Assembly (NCBI GenBank): GCA_015064425.1
Contig: SVSF01000068.1
Location: 1 to 9,447, forward strand
Direction of reading: 5' to 3'
Source of the DNA: Oscillospiraceae bacterium
GTDB taxonomy: Bacteria > Bacillota_A > Clostridia > Oscillospirales > CAG-272
Length of the DNA: 9,447 nucleotides
Shown one piece after another: positions 1 through 8,034 of this stretch. The position numbers and the translations under genes are program-made. Every line of letters begins with the position of its first letter. The stretch's first letter is position 1. Below the pieces are notes generated by a model. The model was not told the DNA's origin. It searched no databases and worked only from the letters and a program-made list of their open reading frames with translations.

Positions 1-2
1 TG

Positions 3-176
3 TTGAAGGTAATGTGGAAGCAGAATATTACCATTAACGGCGAGGAGCGTACGCTGTATTATTCAAGACCGAGCCACAAACTGCTTGCACTGTTTATCAT
101 GGCAAGGCAGCTCGGCTATAGAGGAGCATATTGCTTGCAATCTCATGTCAGAAATACGCCGTTTATTAAAGAATAA
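3..176 (+). CDS. C-terminal fragment of an unidentified protein (5' end outside the window)
   Basis: This frame is open from the window edge to a TAA at 174-176 and gives 57 residues; the other two + frames hit stops within the first 40 bases. The visible tail begins LKVMWKQNITINGEERTL, continues with a basic/hydrophobic stretch (KLLALFIMARQLGYRG) and ends NTPFIKE. I do not recognise the family and assign no function. The coding reading is supported by the stop codon being followed after 5 bases by a strong hairpin terminator, which is what the 3' end of a real transcription unit looks like. It converges with the minus-strand gene that ends at 275. No membrane segment or metal-binding motif is visible in this portion. 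Confidence 0.55.
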   Translation: MKVMWKQNITINGEERTLYYSRPSHKLLALFIMARQLGYRGAYCLQSHVRNTPFIKE

Positions 177-181
177 TGAAA

Positions 182-228
182 CACCGCCGCGAGTAACCGT
201 TTGGTCGCTTTCGGCGGTGGTTTTGTTT
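182..228. terminator. Bidirectional intrinsic terminator between convergent genes
   Basis: caccgccg (182-189) pairs with cggcggtg (212-219), and gcga (189-192) can alternatively pair with tcgc (205-208) inside the loop. On the + strand the stem is followed by gttttgttt; on the minus strand by tttcatt. It can therefore stop the left-edge + gene and also back up the minus-strand gene ending at 275. Confidence 0.7.
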
Positions 229-239
229 GGCTTATAAAC

Positions 240-276
240 CTGCTTTATCGCAGGTACGCCAAAGCAGTCTTTTTTT
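240..276 (+). terminator. Second + strand terminator hairpin, overlapping alternative pairings
   Basis: ctgcttt (240-246) pairs perfectly with aaagcag (261-267), followed by tcttttttt (268-276), the standard form of a + strand intrinsic terminator. The same bases can fold differently: acctgc (238-243) with gcaggt (250-255), closed by ttggc (227-231) with gccaa (258-262). That second fold would also work on the minus strand, just after the stop of the methylase-like gene, although the minus-side U-tract is poor. Which fold is used, and for which strand, cannot be decided by eye. Confidence 0.5.
248..262. repeat. 15-bp hairpin-arm repeat, copy 1
   Basis: tcgcaggtacgccaa here is identical to 4925-4939. 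Both copies lie 12-13 nt beyond the stop codon of a minus-strand gene (methylase-like gene here, TRAP permease at the other site), inside predicted hairpins. Confidence 0.75.
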
Positions 277-1447
277 ATAGTCTCAATATATCCGACAGTT
301 GTTCGTCGGAGGTACATCCCAATTTAGTTAAAATATGAGAAGAATATCTGTCAAACTCCGTATGATCTATTAGTCTAAAGATCAGCGCCATTACGTCTAT
401 GAGACTAATGTCTTCAGTTTTTTCCGCAGTATATCCCAATCCCAGAAATCTGAGCAATGCATAGACAGAGCACAATGCCATATGCTCACTATGCATACTT
501 TCGGGTCTATCCTGAAACGGAAAACAGGAAAAGAACATATGATTTACAAGCATATTCTCGAAAAACATCTCCCAATTCGGAAACCTTTTCTCAAATACAT
601 CCTTAGCCTCCATATATCTTTCGAGAGTCTTTTCTCCGTGGCCGAAGTATTTTAACGCTTCTTCTCCACAACTTCTTATACTGTTGCTTTTTCTGTCAAG
701 CACCTCTATCATCTGAGACATTATCTCAAGACCGTTCTTTATATGATCGGTGCTTATCTCCTCGTCGATGCCTATGACCGAAGGCGCTGTTTTTTTTAGT
801 AAGGAATCAAGCATTTTCCTATCTTTTTTCTCGATGGCTATATCGATCTCTTTAAGAACATCTCCCATAGATATAAGTCTTTTGTAAAGGCACATTCTAC
901 GGTCCTGCACGATAGATATGAGATATAGACGTATCTGTTGTTCTAGTCCCAAAGTTTCAAAGAAAGAATCTCTTTCTTCTATAGGAGGCATATTAATGCT
1001 GAGCTCTTTTTCAAAAAAAGATATAGATGTATCCCGTTTGTACAATATTTCCAAGACTGCCTCACAACTATTTGAACATGAGCATTCATATGCTCCGTCC
1101 TCAGCTCTGATTCCCCTTGGATAAAGCCTGCATACGTCTGGAAGTATATCCTCTCCAAGCTCTGCATGAAGACTGCATCTTCCGTCATTTGCCCTGAGTG
1201 GACAGTTTCCGTCGTAGCGAGGTTCAAATCTTGCGTACTCTTCCTTATTCGGGTGATCTGTCAAGCGCAGTCCGCAATCAAGTTTATGCCGCAACTCTTT
1301 CTTACAGTTCAGTCCCAAAAGCTTAAAATAATTCTCCATGGAAACAGAGATCGGCCAACCTACGCAACATGCCATACGGCAATCTCCCATTTTACACGAA
1401 AAATCCTCATAATAATCGGGTATGAGAAAAACATGTGTCCCTTTCAT
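275..1447 (-). CDS. FliB-family lysine-N-methylase-like Cys-rich protein
   Basis: 390 residues. The cysteine layout is that of the FliB/YkgJ-type family: C18, C23 and the pair C27-C28 followed by GW (DCRMACCVGW), then C82-P-L, C91-S-L-H, C106-RLYPR, and C122-x-C124-x3-C128-E. In this family the N-terminal cysteines bind a metal or Fe-S centre; Salmonella FliB methylates lysines of flagellin and has been reported (from memory) to use an iron-sulfur cluster. The C-terminal two thirds are helical and poorly conserved, as usual. No signal peptide or membrane segment is seen, so a cytoplasmic enzyme is expected. The start is fixed by GAGGT at 1454-1458, six bases before ATG. It has its own promoter and a hairpin leader, described separately. 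No flagellin or flagellar gene lies nearby, so the substrate is open; many Clostridia carry such orphan homologues. Family call fairly sure, substrate not. Confidence 0.82.
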   Translation of the reverse strand: MKGTHVFLIPDYYEDFSCKMGDCRMACCVGWPISVSMENYFKLLGLNCKKELRHKLDCGLRLTDHPNKEEYARFEPRYDGNCPLRANDGRCSLHAELGEDILPDVCRLYPRGIRAEDGAYECSCSNSCEAVLEILYKRDTSISFFEKELSINMPPIEERDSFFETLGLEQQIRLYLISIVQDRRMCLYKRLISMGDVLKEIDIAIEKKDRKMLDSLLKKTAPSVIGIDEEISTDHIKNGLEIMSQMIEVLDRKSNSIRSCGEEALKYFGHGEKTLERYMEAKDVFEKRFPNWEMFFENMLVNHMFFSCFPFQDRPESMHSEHMALCSVYALLRFLGLGYTAEKTEDISLIDVMALIFRLIDHTEFDRYSSHILTKLGCTSDEQLSDILRL

Positions 1448-1460
1448 ATTAATACCTCAA

Positions 1461-1510
1461 AAAAACAAAATGAGCAATGGCGACCTGAAAACGTCAAATA
1501 CCAATGCTCA
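1461..1510 (-). terminator. Hairpin plus U-tract: flippase terminator and leader of the methylase-like gene
   Basis: On the minus strand tgagcattgg (1510-1501) pairs with ccattgctca (1480-1471) through 9 of 10 positions, with one T-T mismatch. An apical GAC/GTC helix is possible inside. The stem is followed by TTTTGTTTTTTT and then directly by GAGGT, the ribosome site of the gene starting at 1447. It is a good terminator for the upstream flippase (stop at 1562). Because the likely promoter of the methylase-like gene (1519-1547) lies upstream of it, that gene's own transcript must also pass through it. Confidence 0.72.
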
Positions 1511-1518
1511 CGAAAAAT

Positions 1519-1547
1519 AATATATCACTGTTTTTTTGATTTTTCAA
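1519..1547 (-). promoter_or_regulatory. Promoter of the methylase-like gene
   Basis: Minus-strand TTGAAA (1547-1542), exact 17-base spacer, TATATT (1524-1519). Transcription would begin near 1512, that is, at the first base of the 1471-1510 hairpin, giving a leader of about 65 nt. The promoter lies only about 15 nt beyond the flippase stop codon. Both hexamers are close to the sigma-A consensus. Confidence 0.65.
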
Positions 1548-1561
1548 GTTTTTTTGCATTT

Positions 1562-3094
1562 TTACTTAAGAATTTTTTTAACCCAGTGCCTGTCTTCTTT
1601 GTCAAACGTCCCCGTTATGTTTACAGCAAGAACATATATTCCAAGGGTAAAAAGCACCGTAAAAACAAGTTCAAAAACCGTTCCCATATTAGAAAAATTC
1701 ATCTTTTCCAAAACAAGTCCCGAAAAATACGTAGCACCAATGATGCTGATAAGAGGCATGACCAGGTATTTTTTCACCGATAAGCGCACCCCTGTTTTTT
1801 GTAGCAGCCTTGTAACGCTCAATGCGAGATTCAATATTTCACAAACGTAGACCGTCACTATATATCCCGCTAGACTGTATTTGGGAAGAAGCGTGTACAC
1901 CAATATTACGCTTATAAATGCATCAACGATGTTTACACACATCGAATAAAACTGTTCTCCCAATCCTTTCAACATTGTATCTATAGCAGTATCAAGATAC
2001 ATTATAGGTATGAGAGGCGCCATATACCTTATATATCTGCCGCTGTCTCTGTTATTATATATTGCAAAGCCCAAACTGTCACCGAAAAACATCAGAATAC
2101 CCGATACAAACACGGAATAAAGCAATGTTATTTGGACTATCCTTTTTATTACGTATCTGATATGCCGCTTTTCATCCTTTGTCTGATCAACGGTAAGTTC
2201 AGGAATCAATATAGATGAAAAGGAAGATAAAAGTACTTGAGGAAAAAATATCACGGGCATTACCATTCCGTGCAGAACACCGTAATCGGATAAAGCTTTT
2301 TCATACGTGCTGCCGCATTTCTTCAGTCCGGACGGAATAAGAACGTGTTCCAGTGTAACAAGACCCGATCTGATATATGAGCTTACAGCGACCGGCACGG
2401 TTATTCCCAAAAGTTTTTTTATTGGCAGCTTATCTTTTGAATACGTATATCTGCTCTTTTTCACGTCAATATAATAGAACAGCAAGATCATAATAAAAGA
2501 TATACACTCAGCTATTACAAGCCCTGCACACAAGGATACACATGCATACTCTATATCTCCGTCCGAGAGCCTCCTAAAAGATGCAACGGTAACACCTATT
2601 CTTATAAGCTGCTCGCAAACTGAAACAAACGCATTTTTATATACCCTTCTAACTGCTGTAAAATATCCTGCAAACGCCGATCCTACGGAAAGAAAAACGC
2701 ATGAAAACGCAAGTAACTTTAAAGAAGCTACAGTCCTTATATCCCCCAATATCCCTTTACCTATCTCTTCTGCAAAGACATAAAGTACCCCGCCCGAGCA
2801 CATACCGAGAAAAAGGCTGTATAGAATACAACATAAAACAGATTTTCTTATTTTTTTATTATCTCCGCTTCCTATAGCTTCAGATATTATTCTTGTAACA
2901 GCAAGATTTATCCCGCTTGTAGCAAAAGTCACCGCAAAAGAGTACACTGACATTATCAGACTATAGAGACCCATTCCGATAGAGCCTATTTCATTTGAAA
3001 CGTATACGTTAAAAGAAAAATCTATTGCCCTCATAAACAGTGCGGCAACCGTAACTACCGTCGCATTTAAAAGAAACGTCTTTATAAGCCTCAT
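1562..3094 (-). CDS. SpoVB/MurJ-like MOP-superfamily lipid-linked glycan flippase
   Basis: 510 residues from the chosen start. The protein is almost entirely hydrophobic, with about 14 apparent membrane segments. The N-terminal pattern is typical of the MATE_SpoVB-like/polysaccharide-biosynthesis branch: LNATVVTVAALFMRAIDFSF, then SNEIGSIGMGLYSL, then SGINLAVTRIISEA. Members flip lipid-linked sugars or peptidoglycan precursors across the membrane; in Bacillus SpoVB acts in spore cortex formation. Length is near SpoVB (about 518 aa). An in-frame ATG exists 11 codons upstream (3127), but the 3094 ATG has GGAG at 3100-3103 five bases ahead, so it is preferred. A terminator hairpin follows at 1461-1510. 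It is divergent from gdhA; I find no convincing -35/-10 for it in 3095-3226 beyond a weak CATAAT. Exact substrate and any sporulation role are not shown by the sequence. Confidence 0.85.
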   Translation of the reverse strand: MRLIKTFLLNATVVTVAALFMRAIDFSFNVYVSNEIGSIGMGLYSLIMSVYSFAVTFATSGINLAVTRIISEAIGSGDNKKIRKSVLCCILYSLFLGMCSGGVLYVFAEEIGKGILGDIRTVASLKLLAFSCVFLSVGSAFAGYFTAVRRVYKNAFVSVCEQLIRIGVTVASFRRLSDGDIEYACVSLCAGLVIAECISFIMILLFYYIDVKKSRYTYSKDKLPIKKLLGITVPVAVSSYIRSGLVTLEHVLIPSGLKKCGSTYEKALSDYGVLHGMVMPVIFFPQVLLSSFSSILIPELTVDQTKDEKRHIRYVIKRIVQITLLYSVFVSGILMFFGDSLGFAIYNNRDSGRYIRYMAPLIPIMYLDTAIDTMLKGLGEQFYSMCVNIVDAFISVILVYTLLPKYSLAGYIVTVYVCEILNLALSVTRLLQKTGVRLSVKKYLVMPLISIIGATYFSGLVLEKMNFSNMGTVFELVFTVLFTLGIYVLAVNITGTFDKEDRHWVKKILK

Positions 3095-3203
3095 GTTATC
3101 TCCAATTTTGAATTTTTTTTGATGCAAATAGTCAAAATACCGCCTAAAAACCCATATTATGCTATAAAAATTGCCTCATATTTAAAATTTATGAAATTAG
3201 ATA

Positions 3204-3232
3204 TTGCATTTATTCCATCATTGTTGTATAAT
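3204..3232 (+). promoter_or_regulatory. gdhA promoter
   Basis: TTGCAT (3204-3209), 17-base spacer, perfect TATAAT (3227-3232). Transcription would start near 3239, giving a leader of about 30 nt that carries GGAGG at 3257-3261. The same TTGCAT-17-TATAAT arrangement recurs before tRNA-Leu, suggesting strong constitutive expression. No operator palindrome was noticed. Confidence 0.75.
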
Positions 3233-3249
3233 TGTTCTGTAATTTTTAA

Positions 3250-4620
<1,371 letters not shown>

Positions 4621-4634
4621 TACTACTTACAAAA

Positions 4635-4663
4635 AAATATCCCCCGTAGAACGGGGGATATTT
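4635..4663. terminator. Bidirectional terminator after gdhA
   Basis: aaatatcccccgt (4635-4647) pairs perfectly with acgggggatattt (4651-4663), a 13-bp stem with a 3-base loop. On the + strand it is followed by the modest catttat. On the minus strand the paired T's continue into a seven-base T run (complement of 4631-4637), so it is at least as good a minus-strand stop. It lies 14 nt after the gdhA stop codon. Confidence 0.85.
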
Positions 4664-4904
4664 CATTTATATAACGGAAAACCACGCTCCAAGCGGGGCA
4701 AGACTTACGATTTATTTTCTTTAGTAATGATCAACGTTTCTACGCGTTCACGAAGTTTTATAAATTCTGAATGATCACTGATGGTTTCAAAATCTTTTCC
4801 ATTAAGCATATCATAACAATTTATTGACACTTATATTATACATCAGATATATCTTAAATCCAACAACACATTGTGAGAGTAAAATCATAAATATATTACA
4901 AAGC
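4664..4904. other. Spacer between gdhA and the TRAP operon, no firm gene
   Basis: About 240 AT-rich bases with no convincing protein gene. Seen in it: a doubtful minus-strand ORF (4705-4809), a small minus-strand hairpin ccccgc/gcgtgg with one mismatch followed by tttt (complement of about 4678-4697), and a minus-strand TATAAT (complement of 4835-4840). The + strand carries TTGACA at 4824-4829 with TATATC 18 bases later, but no + gene follows, so it is probably chance. It may be the remnant of a lost gene. Confidence 0.4.
4705..4809 (-). CDS. Doubtful 34-aa small ORF or gene remnant
   Basis: The reading frame encodes MLNGKDFETISDHSEF followed by a charged, probably helical tail (KLRERVETLIITKENKS). 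I recognise no family. In favour: a minus-strand TATAAT (4840-4835) just upstream, a small hairpin with a T run just downstream, and a strong minus-strand terminator at 4635-4663. Against: no Shine-Dalgarno before the ATG, a very poor -35 (TTGGAT) and a very short length. The frame extends to a GTG at 4830 directly after a TAA, but the predicted transcript would begin about there. It could be the C-terminal tail of a decayed gene. Confidence 0.2.
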   Translation of the reverse strand: MLNGKDFETISDHSEFIKLRERVETLIITKENKS

Positions 4905-4939
4905 AAAAAATTTGGCGTACCTTCTCGCAGGTACGCCAA
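4905..4939 (-). terminator. Terminator of the TAXI-TRAP operon
   Basis: On the minus strand ttggcgtacc (4939-4930) pairs perfectly with ggtacgccaa (4921-4912), loop of 8, followed by attttttg. The hairpin begins 13 nt after the permease stop codon. Its upstream arm plus loop includes the 15-bp sequence shared with 248-262. Confidence 0.85.
4925..4939. repeat. 15-bp hairpin-arm repeat, copy 2
   Basis: tcgcaggtacgccaa, identical to 248-262. On the minus strand it forms the first arm and part of the loop of the TRAP operon terminator. Confidence 0.75.
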
Positions 4940-4952
4940 TTACTGCCTTATT

Positions 4953-6926
4953 TTATGCAACGTTAACTTGATTTTTCTTGTCATTCTGCTTTTTCTGGAA
5001 TATCTGCCAAACTATCAACAAAGCGATAACCGAAATTCCGATCACGTCAGTAAAAGGATTGGGATCAACAAGGAGCAGACCTGCGGCAAAAGATATTATT
5101 CTCTGCAGCCAGTTCATATTTGTAATAATAAACCCTTCAAGAGCAACCGATACGCCAAAGATACCAATCACCGACGTAATCGTAATAAGTATTATCTGCA
5201 TTGGACCGCTGACGTCAACTAAAAGCATTACGGGGTTGAGTGCAAATACATACGGAACGATAAAAGCACCGATAGCCAATTTGGTCGCTGTAAACGCCGT
5301 CTTCATCGGGTTCGATTGTGCTATTGCCGCACCCGCATACGCTGCAAGAGCAACGGGAGGTGTAAGGTCAGCAACTATACCGAAGTAGAATACGAAGAAG
5401 TGTGCCGCGATAGCGGGTACACCCATACGTATAAGTATCGGTGCACAGGTTGCCGCCATAATACAATAGTTGGCAGTAGTGGGAACTCCCATACCGAGAA
5501 CGATACAGCAAAGCATCGTAAGGAATAGAGCAATAATAACCATATCTCCTGCAACCGTCGTTATTGCGTTTATCATAACGTTTGCAAGACCTGTCATGGT
5601 AATTGTACCGCCGATAATACCTGCGATTCCGCAAGCAGCCGCAACTGCAATAGTACCTTGTCCGCCTGCCGCAAGTGCGTCAATGAGCTTACGGGGGGTC
5701 AAGCGTGTCCCCTTGTTGGGAAGGCTTACCAATATAGCCGCGATAATGGATATAGCAGCAGAAGTCTGAATAGTATAGGTATTAGAGCTTACAAGATATA
5801 TCAACAGTACAAGGGGAAGCAACAAATAGAGCTTCTTTGCAAGATATTTAAACTTAGGAAGTTCCTCACGTGGAATACCGCGAAGTCCGAGTTTTTTAGC
5901 TTCAAGATGGACTGTAATGAATATACCTGCAAAGTAAAGAACTGCGGGTATGATAGCGCGCACTATAATAGTCGAATAAGGTTCAAGAACGTATTCAGCC
6001 ATAAGGAATGCAGCCGCGCCCATAATAGGAGGCATGATCTGTCCTCCCGTAGATGACGCCGCCTCTGCAGCTGCAGCAAATTCGGGCTTATAACCCGTTT
6101 TCTTCATCAGTGGGATAGTAACGGAGCCGCTTCCAACGGTATTAGCAACGGAAGAACCAGAAACCATACCCTCAAGGGCGCTCGCAACAACGGCAACCTT
6201 TGCGGGACCGCCTGAGAATCCGCCTACAACAGCATTTGCCGCCTGAATAAAGAAGTCCGCAATACCGGTTCTCTCAAGAAATGCTCCGAAGATAATGAAC
6301 ACTACAATGAATTTTGAACAAGTATTAATGGGAGTCGAAAGAATTCCTTCCTTTGAATAGAAAAGTGAACGTATGGTATAGTTCAAGCGTCCAAAAAACG
6401 AGGGATTTGCGAGTCCTACGCTAAGCGCATATATAAGGAAACATCCCGCAACGATAAGTATTGGCAAGCCAACGCTTCTGCGGCAAACTTCGGCAAGAGC
6501 AATAATACCGATAATACCGATGATTATCTGATACGTCTCAAACTTACTTCCTTGCTGTATGATGGTGAGGGCGTTTGCGGTAAAATAGAAAAACGATGCG
6601 GATCCGACAACCGCAAGAACAACGTCGTACCAAGGCATATAGTTCACGCGCTGCTTTCCCTTCTTTGCCGGGAACACGATAAAGCCCATAAGAATGATCA
6701 GTGCAACAAAGGACGTCAAACGGATCTCTTCGAGCCAGGTGGCAAATAAAGTTACACAGATGCAGAACAAGGAAAACGCGGCAAGAATGCAGTTAACAAC
6801 AAATCTCGGTTTGCCTTCCCAGATTCGCGTATTTGATTCCTGGTCATATTTTTTCATGACCGAATCAAGGTCTGTCGCTTCTATCTGCCCTGCTTTGGTT
6901 TTCGATTTATTTTTAAAAAAAGCCAT
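4953..6926 (-). CDS. TRAP transporter fused permease (4TM + 12TM, DctQM type)
   Basis: 657 residues, the expected size of the fused small and large membrane subunits that partner TAXI-type binding proteins. After a charged cytoplasmic N-terminus (1-40), four hydrophobic segments lie in about 42-170 (DctQ-like part). The DctM-like part follows, with its two conserved blocks. The first is GMVSGSSVANTVGSGSVTIP (253-272), leading to STGGQIMPPIMGAAAF (292-307). The second is GMGVPTTANYCIMA (478-491), leading to ADLTPPVALAAYAGAAIA (519-536). Such systems are Na+ or H+ driven secondary importers of organic acids. The start is fixed by GGAG at 6933-6936, six bases before the ATG. It is the second gene of the operon, 103 nt after the binding protein, with an intercistronic stem-loop between them and a terminator after it. 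The C-terminal tail (642-657) is short and charged. Substrate is not evident from sequence. Confidence 0.95.
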   Translation of the reverse strand: MAFFKNKSKTKAGQIEATDLDSVMKKYDQESNTRIWEGKPRFVVNCILAAFSLFCICVTLFATWLEEIRLTSFVALIILMGFIVFPAKKGKQRVNYMPWYDVVLAVVGSASFFYFTANALTIIQQGSKFETYQIIIGIIGIIALAEVCRRSVGLPILIVAGCFLIYALSVGLANPSFFGRLNYTIRSLFYSKEGILSTPINTCSKFIVVFIIFGAFLERTGIADFFIQAANAVVGGFSGGPAKVAVVASALEGMVSGSSVANTVGSGSVTIPLMKKTGYKPEFAAAAEAASSTGGQIMPPIMGAAAFLMAEYVLEPYSTIIVRAIIPAVLYFAGIFITVHLEAKKLGLRGIPREELPKFKYLAKKLYLLLPLVLLIYLVSSNTYTIQTSAAISIIAAILVSLPNKGTRLTPRKLIDALAAGGQGTIAVAAACGIAGIIGGTITMTGLANVMINAITTVAGDMVIIALFLTMLCCIVLGMGVPTTANYCIMAATCAPILIRMGVPAIAAHFFVFYFGIVADLTPPVALAAYAGAAIAQSNPMKTAFTATKLAIGAFIVPYVFALNPVMLLVDVSGPMQIILITITSVIGIFGVSVALEGFIITNMNWLQRIISFAAGLLLVDPNPFTDVIGISVIALLIVWQIFQKKQNDKKNQVNVA

Positions 6927-6974
6927 GGCAATCTCCTATGAGAATGGATTTGAGCAGCATCCTTCGGATACTAC

Positions 6975-7015
6975 TTTTAAAACAAACGAGGACTGCGGTT
7001 CATTCCACAGCCCTC
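6975..7015 (-). terminator. Intercistronic stem-loop between binding protein and permease
   Basis: On the minus strand gagggctgtgg (7015-7005) pairs with ccgcagtcctc (6998-6988) as an 11-bp stem with two G-U wobbles and a 6-base loop, followed by GTTTGTTTT. It sits 14 nt after the binding-protein stop codon. It probably acts as a partial terminator or 3' mRNA stabiliser, making the binding protein more abundant than the permease, a common arrangement in binding-protein transporters. Confidence 0.72.
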
Positions 7016-7029
7016 TGTGTTTTAACGAT

Positions 7030-7998
7030 TTACTGAGCTGTTACAGTAACGCCCTTTTCTGCAAAATACTTTGCAGCACCCTTGTGGAAGGGAGCGGTCA
7101 TACCGGAAGTAGCGTTTTCGATGCTAAGTTCAGCACCTTTTCCATGTTCTGCAGGAATAGACTTAATGTTATCGCAAATAGCCTTTGTGAGCTTGTAAAC
7201 ATCGTCTTCGCTTGCATCAGCGGTAACGATAAGAGTAGCCTTAACAGTTACTGTCTTAACGTCTTCCGTCTGTCCGGGATATGTTTCTGCAGGAATAGTA
7301 TAAACAGTATAGTAGGGGCAGTTTGCCATGATCTTATCAGCGATATCTCCATCAATAGGAACGAGGTATGCTTCATTTGTAGAAGCAAGCTCGGTAATAG
7401 CGGGAGTAGGAGCTCCTGCAACAATGAACGCTGCATCAATCTTGCCGTCTTTAAGTGCTTCTGTACTGTCACCGAAGCTTTGGTACTGAGCCTGGATATC
7501 ATCAACAGTTAAACCTGCTGCTGTAAGAACGTCGATAGCATTAAAGTAAACGCCGGAACCGGGAGCACCGATAGAAACGCTCTTACCTGCAAGATCGGAA
7601 ACGCTCTTGATCTCGGGATCCATAGTAATGAGCTGTACTGCTTCTGCATAAAGACCTGCAACAACGCGGAAAGTCTGAACTGCGCCGTCTTCAGCAAAGG
7701 AGTTAGTACCTGCCCAAGCGTAAGCCATAACGTCAGACTGAACAGTTCCAAGCTGATAGTCGCCGGAATCTATGCTCTGGATATTGGCCTTAGAACCGTC
7801 GGTAGAAACAACATTAACATCGATACCTGCGTTATTCTTGATGTACTGACCGAGAACTCCGCCATATCCATAATATGTACCCTGCGTACCGCCGGTACCC
7901 ATGATCATCTTAGAAGCATCTCCGCCGCAAGCTGCAAAGGACATTACTGTGGCAAGTACGAGCGTAAGTGCAAGAATTGCATAAAATATCTTCTTCAT
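7030..7998 (-). CDS. TAXI-family TRAP transporter substrate-binding lipoprotein
   Basis: 322 residues. The N-terminus is a lipoprotein signal: KK at 2-3, a hydrophobic stretch 4-21, then FAAC with the lipidated cysteine at C24. The mature protein starts with the TAXI signature GTGGTQGTYYGYGG (34-47). It continues with STDGSKANIQSIDSGDYQLG (65-84) and VQSD (86-89), IGAPGSGVY (143-151) and IDAAFIVAGAPTPAI (187-201), all conserved positions of the family. It binds substrate outside the membrane and delivers it to the fused permease encoded next. Some TAXI proteins have been described as binding glutamate or related dicarboxylates (from memory), but the ligand here cannot be read from sequence. 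Start is fixed by GGAGG at 8004-8008, five bases before ATG. First gene of the operon, with a promoter at 8035-8063. Confidence 0.95.
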   Translation of the reverse strand: MKKIFYAILALTLVLATVMSFAACGGDASKMIMGTGGTQGTYYGYGGVLGQYIKNNAGIDVNVVSTDGSKANIQSIDSGDYQLGTVQSDVMAYAWAGTNSFAEDGAVQTFRVVAGLYAEAVQLITMDPEIKSVSDLAGKSVSIGAPGSGVYFNAIDVLTAAGLTVDDIQAQYQSFGDSTEALKDGKIDAAFIVAGAPTPAITELASTNEAYLVPIDGDIADKIMANCPYYTVYTIPAETYPGQTEDVKTVTVKATLIVTADASEDDVYKLTKAICDNIKSIPAEHGKGAELSIENATSGMTAPFHKGAAKYFAEKGVTVTAQ

Positions 7999-8034
7999 AG
8001 TAGCCTCCGTAAAAAATTAGTAAGATACCTCACT

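Noticed and set aside
63..317. 84-codon minus-strand frame at the left edge
   Set aside because: It runs through the terminator hairpins and antisense to the coding tail at 3-176.
1166..1783. 205-codon + strand open frame
   Set aside because: It lies antisense to the methylase-like gene, its intergenic region and the flippase 3' end, contains low-complexity Lys/Phe-rich sequence, and has no ribosome site.
3095..3127. Longer flippase start at 3127
   Set aside because: No ribosome site precedes it, while ATG 3094 has GGAG five bases ahead and begins with the normal family N-terminus.
4824..4853. + strand TTGACA-18-TATATC promoter
   Set aside because: No + strand gene or RNA structure follows; the downstream + frame is antisense to the TRAP permease.
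6694..7512. 272-codon + strand open frame across the TRAP genes
   Set aside because: It is antisense to two well-supported genes and spans their intercistronic terminator. Ser/Cys/Asn-rich composition is typical of a shadow frame, and no ribosome site is seen.
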